Of a stretch of 64,000 nt of DNA, positions 27,400 to 36,408 are shown one piece after another (the first letter of the stretch is position 1; each line of letters starts with the position of its first letter). The position numbers were made by a program, and so were the translations under genes. The notes under the pieces are model-generated. The model was not told the DNA's origin. It worked only from the letters and a program-made list of their open reading frames with translations, and made no database searches. The stretch is from Leptospira ilyithenensis (GTDB taxonomy: Bacteria > Spirochaetota > Leptospiria > Leptospirales > Leptospiraceae), in the NCBI RefSeq assembly GCF_004771005.1, contig NZ_RQHV01000029.1, forward strand, positions 1 through 64,000, read 5' to 3'.

Positions 27400-29388
27400 A
27401 TGTCAGAAAATCAATTCAAACCTTCCGCTTGGACCATCCGATTAAAACTGATTTCAATGATTTCCATTATTATCATATTCGGATTGTCTTCCATGATTTT
27501 TTTGGCTTCCGGATTTTTCAAAGACGATTCGGAAAGAAGAATCCAGGAAAACAATCTTCAACTAGCAAGCATTATCGGACAAAAGGTGGAGAACGAATTC
27601 TATTCCATCGCTTATAAAATTCATAACATGGCGACGATCCTGGAACAGAATTTGAGCAAACCGCAAACAGGTGTTTTCGTTGATTTGTTTTTTAAAAACA
27701 ACCAGGATTTTATCTATATGGCGGTTGCAGACATAGAAGGGGAAAGTCTAAAAATCAAAACCAAAATCTATAATGAAAAATATCTGAACGAAAACAATAT
27801 CTCCCTGGAAACCATTGAGATTGTCAATTCCTCATTCGCCAAAGAATTTTTACGTGCAGGATCGGGGGCCACAGTCGTACAAAATGTAAGTTCCGGGTTT
27901 TTAAGTCCCATCCTCGGTATTAGTATTCCCTTTCAGACCAATAAGGGAAATTCACTTGTACTCGTCTATGTGGACGCGATCGAATTTATGAAGGCCTTCC
28001 AAACGGCAGGTATCACGACTACTTTCCTTATCAATGAAAAAGGGGATCTCCTGGCCCATCCCGATCGGGAGATGGTACTTGCTTCCAAAAACCTGATCGA
28101 TTCTCCTATCGTCAAAAGTCTTATGGGAAGTAAGCTTGACAACGGACAGAACAAGTACACGGACAAAGACAATATTTCCTATCTCGGCTCTTTTAAAAAA
28201 ATGGGACTTGCCGGCCTCGGGATCATATCCACAGCCAAAGAAAGCGACGCATTCGAACAGGTATATATTATCCAAAGAAGAAATATTTACATACTGCTTA
28301 TCATTCTCAACCTTTCCGTAATCATAGTATTTTTCTTTTCCAAAACAATTAGCTCACCTATCATACGATTGGTGAGTGCCACAAAACAAATCGAAAGTGG
28401 AAACTTCCATGTGGAAATCAAACCTGCTACCAGAGACGAAGTGGGAATCCTTACCAGTTCATTTACGGGAATGGCGCACGGGCTGGAAGAAAGGGAAAAA
28501 GTAAAATCGATTTTAGGATCCATGATCGATCCGACGGTTGTTCAAGAAGCTATGATCGATATGGCTGCATTGAAACGGGGAAGTGAAAAAAACATAACCG
28601 CTTTCTTTTCCGATGTAGCCGGATTTTCCACAATCAGCGAACAATTGAAATCCGAAGATCTGGCAGCTTTACTCAATGAATATCTTTCCGCAATGACCAT
28701 TATCCTCAAGGAGAACGACGGAGTTTTGGACAAATACATCGGGGATGCGATCGTCGGAATCTGGAACGCACCTGTGGATGTTTCGAATCACTCGAGTAAG
28801 GCGGCAAAAGCATCCATTGAAATGGTTCGTAAACTTGCCGATCTCAGAGATTATTGGACCAAAAACAATCTATACACTTCGGAAGCCCGCGAAATGGATG
28901 CACGAATAGGACTCAATACGGGACCGGCTAAGGTCGGTTTCATGGGAACCGACGCACTTGCCTCTTATACCATGATGGGCGACACGGTCAACCTGGCAGC
29001 CCGATTGGAAGCTGCCGGAAAAGACTACGGTGTCAATATACTTATCAGCGAAACGACAAAGACCCAAATCCAGGATGAATTTTTCACAAGAGAATTGGAT
29101 CTGGTTCGTGTAAAAGGAAAAAACGAACCTGTAAAACTCTACGAATTGATCGCCTTTCAAAATGATGTAAAGGAATCAATCGCAGAAAGTGCAAAGGAAT
29201 ATGAGGCGGGGTTCAAACTCTATCTCAAAAAGGATTTCACCAAAGCGATCACCAAACTGAATAAGGCGATCAAAACCAAAGGAAAAAAAGACAAAGCGGC
29301 ACTCATGCTCATCGAAAGATGCGAAGAGTATATGGCAAATCCTCCCGAAAAAGGATGGGATGGGGTTTTTACAAGAACTCATAAATAA
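27400..29388 (+). CDS. class III adenylate/guanylate cyclase with extracellular sensor and HAMP
   Basis: 662 residues. TM1 at about 17-37, a periplasmic Cache-like domain to about 295 (FLINEKGDLLAHPD), TM2 at about 297-316 and a HAMP segment around 318-370. The cyclase domain (about 395-560) has FFSDVAGFS and YIGDAIVGIW with both metal Asp, Lys before the second one, and YTMMGDTVNLAARLE with the transition-state Asn and Arg. These residues favour ATP. A helical tail ends the protein. AAGGAAG lies about 10 bases before ATG 27400. It lies between the LamG lipoprotein and the FecR protein in one transcription unit, so an envelope signal probably sets cAMP. Confidence 0.9.
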   Translation: MSENQFKPSAWTIRLKLISMISIIIIFGLSSMIFLASGFFKDDSERRIQENNLQLASIIGQKVENEFYSIAYKIHNMATILEQNLSKPQTGVFVDLFFKNNQDFIYMAVADIEGESLKIKTKIYNEKYLNENNISLETIEIVNSSFAKEFLRAGSGATVVQNVSSGFLSPILGISIPFQTNKGNSLVLVYVDAIEFMKAFQTAGITTTFLINEKGDLLAHPDREMVLASKNLIDSPIVKSLMGSKLDNGQNKYTDKDNISYLGSFKKMGLAGLGIISTAKESDAFEQVYIIQRRNIYILLIILNLSVIIVFFFSKTISSPIIRLVSATKQIESGNFHVEIKPATRDEVGILTSSFTGMAHGLEEREKVKSILGSMIDPTVVQEAMIDMAALKRGSEKNITAFFSDVAGFSTISEQLKSEDLAALLNEYLSAMTIILKENDGVLDKYIGDAIVGIWNAPVDVSNHSSKAAKASIEMVRKLADLRDYWTKNNLYTSEAREMDARIGLNTGPAKVGFMGTDALASYTMMGDTVNLAARLEAAGKDYGVNILISETTKTQIQDEFFTRELDLVRVKGKNEPVKLYELIAFQNDVKESIAESAKEYEAGFKLYLKKDFTKAITKLNKAIKTKGKKDKAALMLIERCEEYMANPPEKGWDGVFTRTHK

Positions 29389-29392
29389 GACT

Positions 29393-31528
29393 ATGGCATA
29401 CTCTCGTTTTGAAAAATGGATGATCGTCTTGCTAATAGGAATTTTATTCCTATTATCGGGATTATTATATTATGAAATGAACAAACGATTGGATGCAGGC
29501 AATGCAAAAATCATCGGTACGATTACATTCAAACAAAGAACCGTTCAGAGAAAGTATGCAAGTAGGGTCGTATGGGAAGACATGGAACAACATTTCCCTT
29601 TGCGTAACAAAGACTCCATCCGAACGGCCACTGCTGCCGATGCCGAAATCACTTTGAACGACGGCACCAAAATTCAGTTAAACGAAAACAGCATGATCCT
29701 TCTCAACTTGGATGAGGACAAAGCCAATATTGACTTTGCATACGGATCTCTTTCCGCACAAAATGCAGGTAACGGAGATTCAAAGATACAAATCAAAACC
29801 GGAGAAACATCCGTTTCCGTTGGAAACGGAGATGTGAAACTTTCCAAAGAAGAAGGCAAAAATCTTTCCGTATCAGTAGAAAAAGGAGAAGCTGAAATCG
29901 CTTCCCTTGGAAAAGAATCCCAAAAAATCGGTACGGATGAAAAAGCAACCCTGCAGGGTAACGATGGGAAACTGGAAATTAAAAAACAGGAGTTAAAACC
30001 GGTTTCTCCCAATGATTTAGCGCGCTTTTATACTCAGGAAAATCTTCAAACTGTAAATTTCGAATTTCAATCGAATCCGAATTATAAAAATGCCAGAATA
30101 GAAATCTCGCAAAACAACAGCTTTACGGGAAATATCGTTTCTGAGAAGATCCGAGGCTCCTATTTCAAAAAGTCACTAAAAGAGGGAGTTTATTATTGGA
30201 GATTGAAATCGGAAGATGAAATAAGTTCTGTTCGCAAATTCACTATTTACAAAACTAAATCCGTTGATTTAGTATCTCCTTCCAACGGACAAAAGATAGG
30301 AGCTACAGAAGAAACAGTCTATTTGAATCTGTTATGGACAAAAAGCGAACTATCTTCCAATTACAAATTGGAAATTTCAGATACAAAAGATTTTGGAAAA
30401 TTAATCCAATCCACCACCACAATGGTAAATTCCATTTCCCTTCCTTTGGGAAAAGGTAAATACTTTTGGAGAGTCGTCTCAACAGATCCGTCAGGGACAA
30501 CTCTTACTTCTTCCGTATTTTCTTTCAATATTTCGGAAGCGGACAAACCAAAACCCCCTACTCTCTTCAATCCCCAAGCAGGATCAAACATTGATTTGGT
30601 GTTAGCTGAAAGAAAAGGAATCAGATTCAATTGGTCCGCCACGTCTTCTTCCTCTGAATTTCTTTTATCCCAATCCCCTAAATTCGAATCGGTTCTTTTA
30701 CAAAAACCGGTCGACGGGAATTTTTTAGACATAAAAGAAAAACTGCCGGCAGGAACTTATCATTGGAAGGTATCTTTAAAAAACACCGACGGATCCTCGG
30801 GAGAATCTTCCTCCGTTCGTTCTTTTGAAATCAAAACTTTGGGAGCCATCAAATTACATTCTCCGAAAGATGCAGTTTCCTTTTCGGTAAAGGATGTCTA
30901 TTTTTCCGGAATCCCATTTAGCTGGGAAAAACTTTCTTATATAGGAAACTACCAGTTGCAAATTTCTGCAGACAGTAGTTTTTCCAAAATCCTAAAATCC
31001 TATTCCTCCGCTCAGAACAAACTTACCGTAAAAGATTTGGACGAAGGAGAATATGTATGGAGGGTCGTTTTATTAAATACGGACAACTCAGTACTCATCT
31101 CAAGCAATCCGCAGAAACTAACAGTGACTTCTCCTTTGATAAGTTCTAAAGGTTTAGACTCCGACGAATCCATGTCCGATGAAACAAAGGAAATCCCTGA
31201 TCTGAAATTGATTTTTCCTTCCGAGGGACAAACACTGAACATGACCAAATCCAATTCGATTCGATTTCGTTGGAGTCCCGTTCCGGGAATCAAAGAATAC
31301 AGATTCAGATTGTTCAATGGCAAAAAGGAAATTTACTCCGTTATTTCCAAAAACACTCAGTTTGATTTTAAAAAATTAGATCTGTTAGACGAAGGAGAGT
31401 TCCGGTGGACAATCACTTCCGCCGTTTCACAGAAGCCAGGAGAAAACGCATCCACATTCAAAGTAGAACTGGATGCCATATTGGAGGAAGTCGAGGTATT
31501 ATCCCCCGACGTTCAGTATGAAGAATAA
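29393..31528 (+). CDS. FecR-domain membrane protein with fibronectin-like repeats
   Basis: 711 residues from ATG 29393. An in-frame earlier ATG, 29360, overlaps the cyclase and is less likely. One N-terminal TM (WMIVLLIGILFLLSGLLYY) is followed by a periplasmic FecR domain with LRNKDSIRTATAADAEITL, DGTKIQLNENS, and IDFAYGSLSAQ. About five tandem beta-domains follow, each ending in a YxWR/K strand (GVYYWRLKSE, KYFWRVVSTD, TYHWKVSLKN, EYVWRVVLLN, EFRWTITSA). No sigma factor or TonB gene is adjacent, so this is not the iron-citrate arrangement. It is 4 bases after the cyclase. Confidence 0.85.
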   Translation: MAYSRFEKWMIVLLIGILFLLSGLLYYEMNKRLDAGNAKIIGTITFKQRTVQRKYASRVVWEDMEQHFPLRNKDSIRTATAADAEITLNDGTKIQLNENSMILLNLDEDKANIDFAYGSLSAQNAGNGDSKIQIKTGETSVSVGNGDVKLSKEEGKNLSVSVEKGEAEIASLGKESQKIGTDEKATLQGNDGKLEIKKQELKPVSPNDLARFYTQENLQTVNFEFQSNPNYKNARIEISQNNSFTGNIVSEKIRGSYFKKSLKEGVYYWRLKSEDEISSVRKFTIYKTKSVDLVSPSNGQKIGATEETVYLNLLWTKSELSSNYKLEISDTKDFGKLIQSTTTMVNSISLPLGKGKYFWRVVSTDPSGTTLTSSVFSFNISEADKPKPPTLFNPQAGSNIDLVLAERKGIRFNWSATSSSSEFLLSQSPKFESVLLQKPVDGNFLDIKEKLPAGTYHWKVSLKNTDGSSGESSSVRSFEIKTLGAIKLHSPKDAVSFSVKDVYFSGIPFSWEKLSYIGNYQLQISADSSFSKILKSYSSAQNKLTVKDLDEGEYVWRVVLLNTDNSVLISSNPQKLTVTSPLISSKGLDSDESMSDETKEIPDLKLIFPSEGQTLNMTKSNSIRFRWSPVPGIKEYRFRLFNGKKEIYSVISKNTQFDFKKLDLLDEGEFRWTITSAVSQKPGENASTFKVELDAILEEVEVLSPDVQYEE

Positions 31529-32675
31529 TTTATCAAAATATCTATATCCGGTTTTGTTTTTTTCCCTACACGTCGGCTTACTCGGGGAAACGAATCATAC
31601 CATCCAATGGAAACCGATTGAAAATGCATCCGGTTATAGCATCGAAGTCAAAGATACACAAGGGAAAGTTCTGACAAAAGAAACCACGGAACCTTCCGCT
31701 AGTTTTCTATTGGGAATAGGAACTTATACATACAGAATCGGAGTATTCAATAAATTCAAAAAAATCGCAAAGTTTTCTTCTTGGAAAGAATTGATCGTGC
31801 GTCAGGTCAGTTCACCTATCATTCGTTCGCAGTCGACGCTTGCAAAAAGAGAAGGCGGCAAAGACATACTCACAGTATCCGGTGATAATTTTTACGAGGG
31901 AACGAAAGCCTATATCATCCAAGATGGTAAAAAAATTCCGGTGGAATTGGAAACAACGTCCGACCACAAAACAAGCATAGTCAAAGTAGAATCTTCCAAG
32001 TTAAATAAAAACAAGGATTACAAATTGGTTTTGGAAAACCCGAAATCGACACCCGTGGAAATTCCGATTCAATCTTCTTCGATTGTCAATTCCGAGGAGG
32101 ATACTTCGACAGACGAGACCTCTTCGAACCAAGACACAACAAACACGAAGGATAAAACATCAAAATCGGATTATACTCCGCCTACTATATGGTCTTTATT
32201 TTGGAGGCAAGCCCTTATCCCAGGTTGGGGACATTTGTACGCAAAAGATACAAAAACAGGATCCGCTTATTTATTCGCTTTTTTAGGTACATCCCTCGTT
32301 GCATTGGACCAGCAGGATCTTTATCAATCTTCCAGAGATCATTTTCGCATTCGATCAAACACAGTGACTGCATTTCGTTTGATGGACCCAGATGCAATCT
32401 ATATACCCTATTATGCGGGGACACTCGTAAACACGCATAATGCGGAGGATGTAAGAGAAAGACAGTTCGCACTGCAAACATCGCTTACAATCGTAGGGAC
32501 GGTTTATCTGGTTTCACTTGCGCATATTTTGATTACAGGATACCAGCGGAAAGACCCGGAGCAACATAAACCGGGAATGTCTATGGGAGTTAAGGCCGAT
32601 GATCCCGGCTACATAACAAGAAGTCTGGATCCTCAGTATCTGAAGATGGATATACTTTACAGTATCTTTTTTTAG
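31518..32675 (+). CDS. envelope protein with Ig-like region and DUF5683-like membrane domain
   Basis: 385 residues from ATG 31518, which overlaps the FecR stop by 11 bases. The longer ORF start lies well inside the FecR gene. A signal segment (YLYPVLFFSLHVGLLG) precedes a fibronectin-like domain with IQWKPIENASGYSIEV, an IPT/Ig-like stretch (ILTVSGDNFYEGTKA), and a Ser/Thr/Asp-rich linker. The membrane domain begins WRQALIPGWGHLYAKDTKTG, the hallmark of DUF5683-like proteins. Probably the last gene of the lipoprotein-cyclase-FecR operon. The biochemical role is unknown. Confidence 0.75.
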   Translation: MKNNLSKYLYPVLFFSLHVGLLGETNHTIQWKPIENASGYSIEVKDTQGKVLTKETTEPSASFLLGIGTYTYRIGVFNKFKKIAKFSSWKELIVRQVSSPIIRSQSTLAKREGGKDILTVSGDNFYEGTKAYIIQDGKKIPVELETTSDHKTSIVKVESSKLNKNKDYKLVLENPKSTPVEIPIQSSSIVNSEEDTSTDETSSNQDTTNTKDKTSKSDYTPPTIWSLFWRQALIPGWGHLYAKDTKTGSAYLFAFLGTSLVALDQQDLYQSSRDHFRIRSNTVTAFRLMDPDAIYIPYYAGTLVNTHNAEDVRERQFALQTSLTIVGTVYLVSLAHILITGYQRKDPEQHKPGMSMGVKADDPGYITRSLDPQYLKMDILYSIFF

Positions 32676-32730
32676 TTTTGTGATTGTAAGAAGTTATAAA
32701 AGGAACACTCTGACGTACCAGGAGAGAACT

Positions 32731-32859
32731 ATGAAAAGAATATTCCTTTTATCCATTCTATTTCTTACGACCCAAATCTTTGCCATCTCCGAACTGGAAA
32801 AACTATTCCTAAAGGAAGCGGTGACTCTAGAAGCACGCAAAACACCAAACGGAAGCTGA
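32731..32859 (+). CDS. 42-residue exported peptide
   Basis: MKRIFLLSILFLTTQIFA is a clear signal peptide with AGGAGAG 5-8 bases before ATG 32731. The rest (SELEKLFLKEAVTLEAR...) is short, charged and helical, ending at TGA 32857-32859. It is either a genuine small secreted peptide or the truncated N-terminus of a longer periplasmic protein. It lies 17 bases upstream of the ATP-pyrophosphatase gene. Confidence 0.5.
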   Translation: MKRIFLLSILFLTTQIFAISELEKLFLKEAVTLEARKTPNGS

Positions 32860-32876
32860 CAAACTATAATTTGCAA

Positions 32877-33626
32877 ATGAAACCCAAAGCGATTTTCAAT
32901 TGGAGCGGAGGAAAGGATTCCTCCCTCGCTCTTTATTATGTTTTAAAAAACAAAGAGTATGATATCGAAAGCCTACTTACTTCTATGAACCATTCCGTAG
33001 ATAGAATCAGTATGCACGGAGTGAGAGGGTCCCTGCTTGAAGAACAGGCGACAAGTATAGGCATTCCCTTGGACCAAGTATTGCTACCGGAACATCCTAG
33101 CATGAGCGAATATGAATCCATTCTTGGTTCAAAGATTCAAGACTGGTCGGAGAAAGGGATTACTCACTCGATCTTCGGAGATATATTTTTAGAAGACTTA
33201 AAAAAATACAGGGAAGATCAATTGGCGACAATGGGCTGGAAAGCAGTATTCCCGATATGGAAACGGAATACCACCGAACTCATAAATGAATTCATAGATT
33301 TGGGGTTTAAAGCGGTATTGGTCTGTATTAACGATAGTTATCTGGATCCTTCCTTTGCAGGAAGGGAAATCGATCGTGACTTTTTAAAAGATCTTCCCGA
33401 AAACGTTGATCCTTGCGGAGAAAACGGAGAATATCATTCGTTTGTATACGACGGACCCATTTTCAAAACCCCGATTCGGTTTTCTTTGGGGGAATCGGTC
33501 TATAAAACCTATCCTGTAATCGGAACAACAGATAAGGACAATTGTTTCCAACCGCCTTCGGAAAAAAAGCCACCCGGATTTTATTTCAAGGATTTGATTC
33601 CAAAAGATCCAGTCCTAAAATCGTAA
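32877..33626 (+). CDS. Dph6-like adenine nucleotide alpha hydrolase (ATP pyrophosphatase)
   Basis: 249 residues. The PP-loop FNWSGGKDSSLALYYVL stands at the N-terminus, and SMHGVRG, SIFGDIFLEDLKKYREDQ and NVDPCGENGEYHSFVYDGP identify the diphthine-ammonia-ligase-like (MJ0570-related) family. Bacteria lack diphthamide, so the substrate is unknown. It would be an ATP-dependent amidation or ligation by analogy. ATG 32877 is used, and a TTG two codons earlier is possible. Its 3' end overlaps the convergent DISM-phosphatase gene by 41 bases. Confidence 0.85.
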   Translation: MKPKAIFNWSGGKDSSLALYYVLKNKEYDIESLLTSMNHSVDRISMHGVRGSLLEEQATSIGIPLDQVLLPEHPSMSEYESILGSKIQDWSEKGITHSIFGDIFLEDLKKYREDQLATMGWKAVFPIWKRNTTELINEFIDLGFKAVLVCINDSYLDPSFAGREIDRDFLKDLPENVDPCGENGEYHSFVYDGPIFKTPIRFSLGESVYKTYPVIGTTDKDNCFQPPSEKKPPGFYFKDLIPKDPVLKS

Positions 33627-35610
33627 TATCATCTAAGTTCTTTTGTCCGTCTCTGAATTTTTGTACTTCTTCCAAAATCTTTCCGATGATATCTTCCGAG
33701 TTTTTAAACGAATTTTTAGAAATTGTGTCTTTCAATCTGGATTCCCCGAAGATATCTCCTTCCTTATCAGATTCTTCATACAATCCGTCCGTAAATAAAA
33801 ACACCTTGTCTGCATTTTTAATGGGCAAACTCGAATTGGAATACTCTTCCGATTCATGGTATCCGATCAATCTGCCTTTTGTTTTGAGGGAGATGATTTC
33901 GGAATCCCTCACCAAATACTGGATGGGATGGCCTGCGGAACTATAATGAATCAGTTGGTTGGTAAAATCGAAATCCAAAATAAAACATGTAAAAAACAAA
34001 TTCAATTCATTGTATTTGTTTGTATAATTTTCATTGATACTCTTTAACACTTCGGAAGGCAATTGCAAGGAATTGATCCTTTTTTCACACTCACTGATGA
34101 TCATCATGGTAATCAATGCGGCTTGCACTCCGTGACCTGTTGCATCAGCAATAAAGGTTCTAACATAACCGGGGGAAATCTCTCTTACAAAATATATATC
34201 TCCGCCTATTTCCGAAAAAGGAATACTAACCTCCGTGACCTTCAAACGATTCAATTTTAATTCTCTTTTTCTTAAAATAGCTTCTTGGATTTTTTTGGCC
34301 ATATTCAAATCGGAACGGATCAATTCCAAACTCTGATTCAATTCGCTGGTTCGTTCCTGTACTTTCAGATCCAATTTTTCCGTAAGTTCTTCCGCAGTGG
34401 AAAGCGCCCGATCAAATTTAATGGAAAGAAAGTAAGCCTGGGAAATGATAAAAAACAAAAAGCCCAAATGACTTATGTAAATATTTCGAATGATATTGGT
34501 ATAAGATAACAGATCCCAAACGACAGTTCCTATAAAAACAAGCCATCCGAGTAAAAAAACGCGTGACCCGATCCTTCCTGCATTCACACAACGCAAAAGA
34601 ACATAAAACAAATACAAACCGATGACAAATGCTAACGCAAGATAAGTGATAAATATGAATTCCCATCTTGTAATCAGAAAAGACAAAGACAAAAATAAAC
34701 AGGTAAAATATATGTAAGGAAGATATTTGCGATCCACTTCATTTCGGAAGAATGTGGAAAAGATCCCGATCAGAATGGGAGGCAGCACCAAAAAGGAACT
34801 TACATCCAAAATTTGTTCGAAAAAACCGTTCATCTCAGGAAACCATTGGTGCAAATAATGTTCTTCAGTGACTAAAATCCGGAAGCTCATAGTAAGGCAA
34901 AATATTCCGAAAAGTAAAACTCCCTTATCTTTTCTCCTCAGGAGAAACAAACCAAGATGATAGACTCCCATAACAGATAAAATTCCCAAACTGAATACAT
35001 CCGTGAACAATTGGTAATTTTGAACTTTGCGAATATTCTTTTCCAAACCAAATAGGATCGGTCTTCTGGGTCCGGGGTGTTTGTCTTCGAAATTAATCGC
35101 CTCGATAATGATTTCCGTTTTGCCATTATCATTGGGAAACGACAAAAAAGGTCTGACAAGAGATCTTTGCCGATTCTCTTTGAAAATAGAATACTTTCCA
35201 TTTTCGTATATCAATCTGCGATTGACGTACAATCTGTAACTTTCTGGAAACTCATAAAGTTTCAAAGCTAGGACGTTTGAGTCAGCCTTTGTAATCACAT
35301 TCAACCGGTAGACAGCCTTCCCTTCTTTCGGATATCTTCCGCTTTCTATCCAAGAACCGGGAACAGGGATGAATGAATCAGAAAGGATTTTATTTTTATC
35401 TTTTATATCTTCAAAACCATCGTTCCAATAAAATTCCCAAGTCCCGTCTAACTGAAATACATTCGGATCATCTATTTTGTAGGAACTCAAATCCGAAAAT
35501 CCGTCCTCTACATTCGCCTCTATTTGTTCTATCCCGGAACATCCGAAACAAAACAATAAAGATACAAACAGTCCCGGGAAGAACCTTTTTGCCAAATGCA
35601 GAGAACCCAT
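33586..35610 (-). CDS. 7TM-DISM lipoprotein with SpoIIE PP2C phosphatase
   Basis: 674 residues. Lipobox-like FCFGC, then an extracellular jelly-roll domain (FQLDGTWEFYW, IPVPGSWIESG, YRLYVNRRLIYENGKY), seven membrane segments (about 205-395), a coiled linker (LTEKLDLKVQERTSEL) and a SpoIIE-type Ser/Thr phosphatase with metal Asp in GGDIYFV, FIADATGHG, VFLFTDGLYE and NLDDITIL. It probably dephosphorylates an anti-sigma-antagonist-type protein in response to an extracellular ligand. The partner is not in the window. The same extracellular layout occurs in the kinase at 55725-57635. Confidence 0.9.
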   Translation of the reverse strand: MGSLHLAKRFFPGLFVSLLFCFGCSGIEQIEANVEDGFSDLSSYKIDDPNVFQLDGTWEFYWNDGFEDIKDKNKILSDSFIPVPGSWIESGRYPKEGKAVYRLNVITKADSNVLALKLYEFPESYRLYVNRRLIYENGKYSIFKENRQRSLVRPFLSFPNDNGKTEIIIEAINFEDKHPGPRRPILFGLEKNIRKVQNYQLFTDVFSLGILSVMGVYHLGLFLLRRKDKGVLLFGIFCLTMSFRILVTEEHYLHQWFPEMNGFFEQILDVSSFLVLPPILIGIFSTFFRNEVDRKYLPYIYFTCLFLSLSFLITRWEFIFITYLALAFVIGLYLFYVLLRCVNAGRIGSRVFLLGWLVFIGTVVWDLLSYTNIIRNIYISHLGFLFFIISQAYFLSIKFDRALSTAEELTEKLDLKVQERTSELNQSLELIRSDLNMAKKIQEAILRKRELKLNRLKVTEVSIPFSEIGGDIYFVREISPGYVRTFIADATGHGVQAALITMMIISECEKRINSLQLPSEVLKSINENYTNKYNELNLFFTCFILDFDFTNQLIHYSSAGHPIQYLVRDSEIISLKTKGRLIGYHESEEYSNSSLPIKNADKVFLFTDGLYEESDKEGDIFGESRLKDTISKNSFKNSEDIIGKILEEVQKFRDGQKNLDDITILGLDLLESNP

Positions 35611-35684
35611 GAAAGAAGGTTTCTCTTAAAGAGGGGGAAAGAAAAGGAGAATTTTACCAGTTTCCCTTTCTTTCCAATCTAAAT

Positions 35685-35861
35685 CTAAAACATGGACTTA
35701 AAAAAATGGATACTTCCCAGAATGATTCCGAATAATCCCGCGAGAGACAGAGTGCAGGATACCATGGCGACAGAGAGTCCTATGGGTGAATCCCAAGAAT
35801 ACCATTTGCCAAATCCATCATGATAAAATTCGTTCTTGTCAGTTTCTGTCGTTGCATTCAT
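35685..35861 (-). CDS. 58-residue single-span membrane protein
   Basis: Starts MNATTETDKNEFYHDGFGKW after AAGGAA on the minus strand, then one hydrophobic segment (GLSVAMVSCTLSLAGLFGIILG) and a short tail ending FFKSMF at TAG 35685-35687. No family was recognised. It is divergent from a MarR regulator with a perfect dyad between them, so it may be that regulator's target. Confidence 0.6.
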   Translation of the reverse strand: MNATTETDKNEFYHDGFGKWYSWDSPIGLSVAMVSCTLSLAGLFGIILGSIHFFKSMF

Positions 35862-35884
35862 CTGTAATTTCCTTGATTATAAAT

Positions 35885-35903
35885 TATCTTAATAACAAAG
35901 ATA
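35885..35903. promoter_or_regulatory. predicted MarR operator
   Basis: TATCTT, 7 bases, AAGATA: a perfect 6-bp inverted repeat 17 bases before the marR start and 23 bases from the divergent small-protein start. Size and symmetry are usual for MarR dimers, so autoregulation and control of the divergent gene are likely. Confidence 0.55.
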
Positions 35904-35920
35904 CTTAACCACAAAGATAT

Positions 35921-36406
35921 ATGCAAGAAAAAAAAACAGCAAAATCCAAAGAATTCGTGCTCGCGTCCTTTCTGAAGGAATCCAAAAATCTAAGCACGGA
36001 AACCATACTCTTTCACCAGAAAGTAGCCGAAAAACTAGGGCTCCACATAACAGATCATAAATGTTTGGATTTCCTGCTCACAAAAGGAGCGCACACCGCA
36101 GGAGAGTTATCCCGTTTAACAGGACTTAGCACTGGAGCCATCACTTCATTGATTGATCGTTTGGAAAAAAAAGGTTTAGCAGTAAGAAAGAATGATCCTG
36201 AAGATAGAAGAAAAGTACTAGTACATCCCGTAATAAATCCTAAATTCTTTTCATTGATCGGAGAGATCTTTGGAAATCTCGCCAACAGCACGGAAGCACT
36301 ACTCTCTTCCTATAACGAAAAGGAGCAAAAATTAATCCTTGAATACACAATTCGATCCAGAGAAATGATGGAGAAAGAAAGAGATAGATTATCCAACGGA
36401 GGATAG
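35921..36406 (+). CDS. MarR-family regulator
   Basis: 161 residues with the winged-helix core: DHKCLDFLLTKGAHTAGELSRLTGLSTGAITSLIDRLEKKGLAVRKNDPEDRRKVLVHP, where helix 4 and the DRR wing are typical of MarR. N- and C-terminal helices form the dimer interface. No redox Cys is near the N-terminus (the only Cys is in HKCLDF), so oxidant sensing is possible but not shown. It lies 2 bases ahead of DUF2225 and divergent from a small membrane protein. Confidence 0.88.
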   Translation: MQEKKTAKSKEFVLASFLKESKNLSTETILFHQKVAEKLGLHITDHKCLDFLLTKGAHTAGELSRLTGLSTGAITSLIDRLEKKGLAVRKNDPEDRRKVLVHPVINPKFFSLIGEIFGNLANSTEALLSSYNEKEQKLILEYTIRSREMMEKERDRLSNGG

Positions 36407-36408
36407 AA

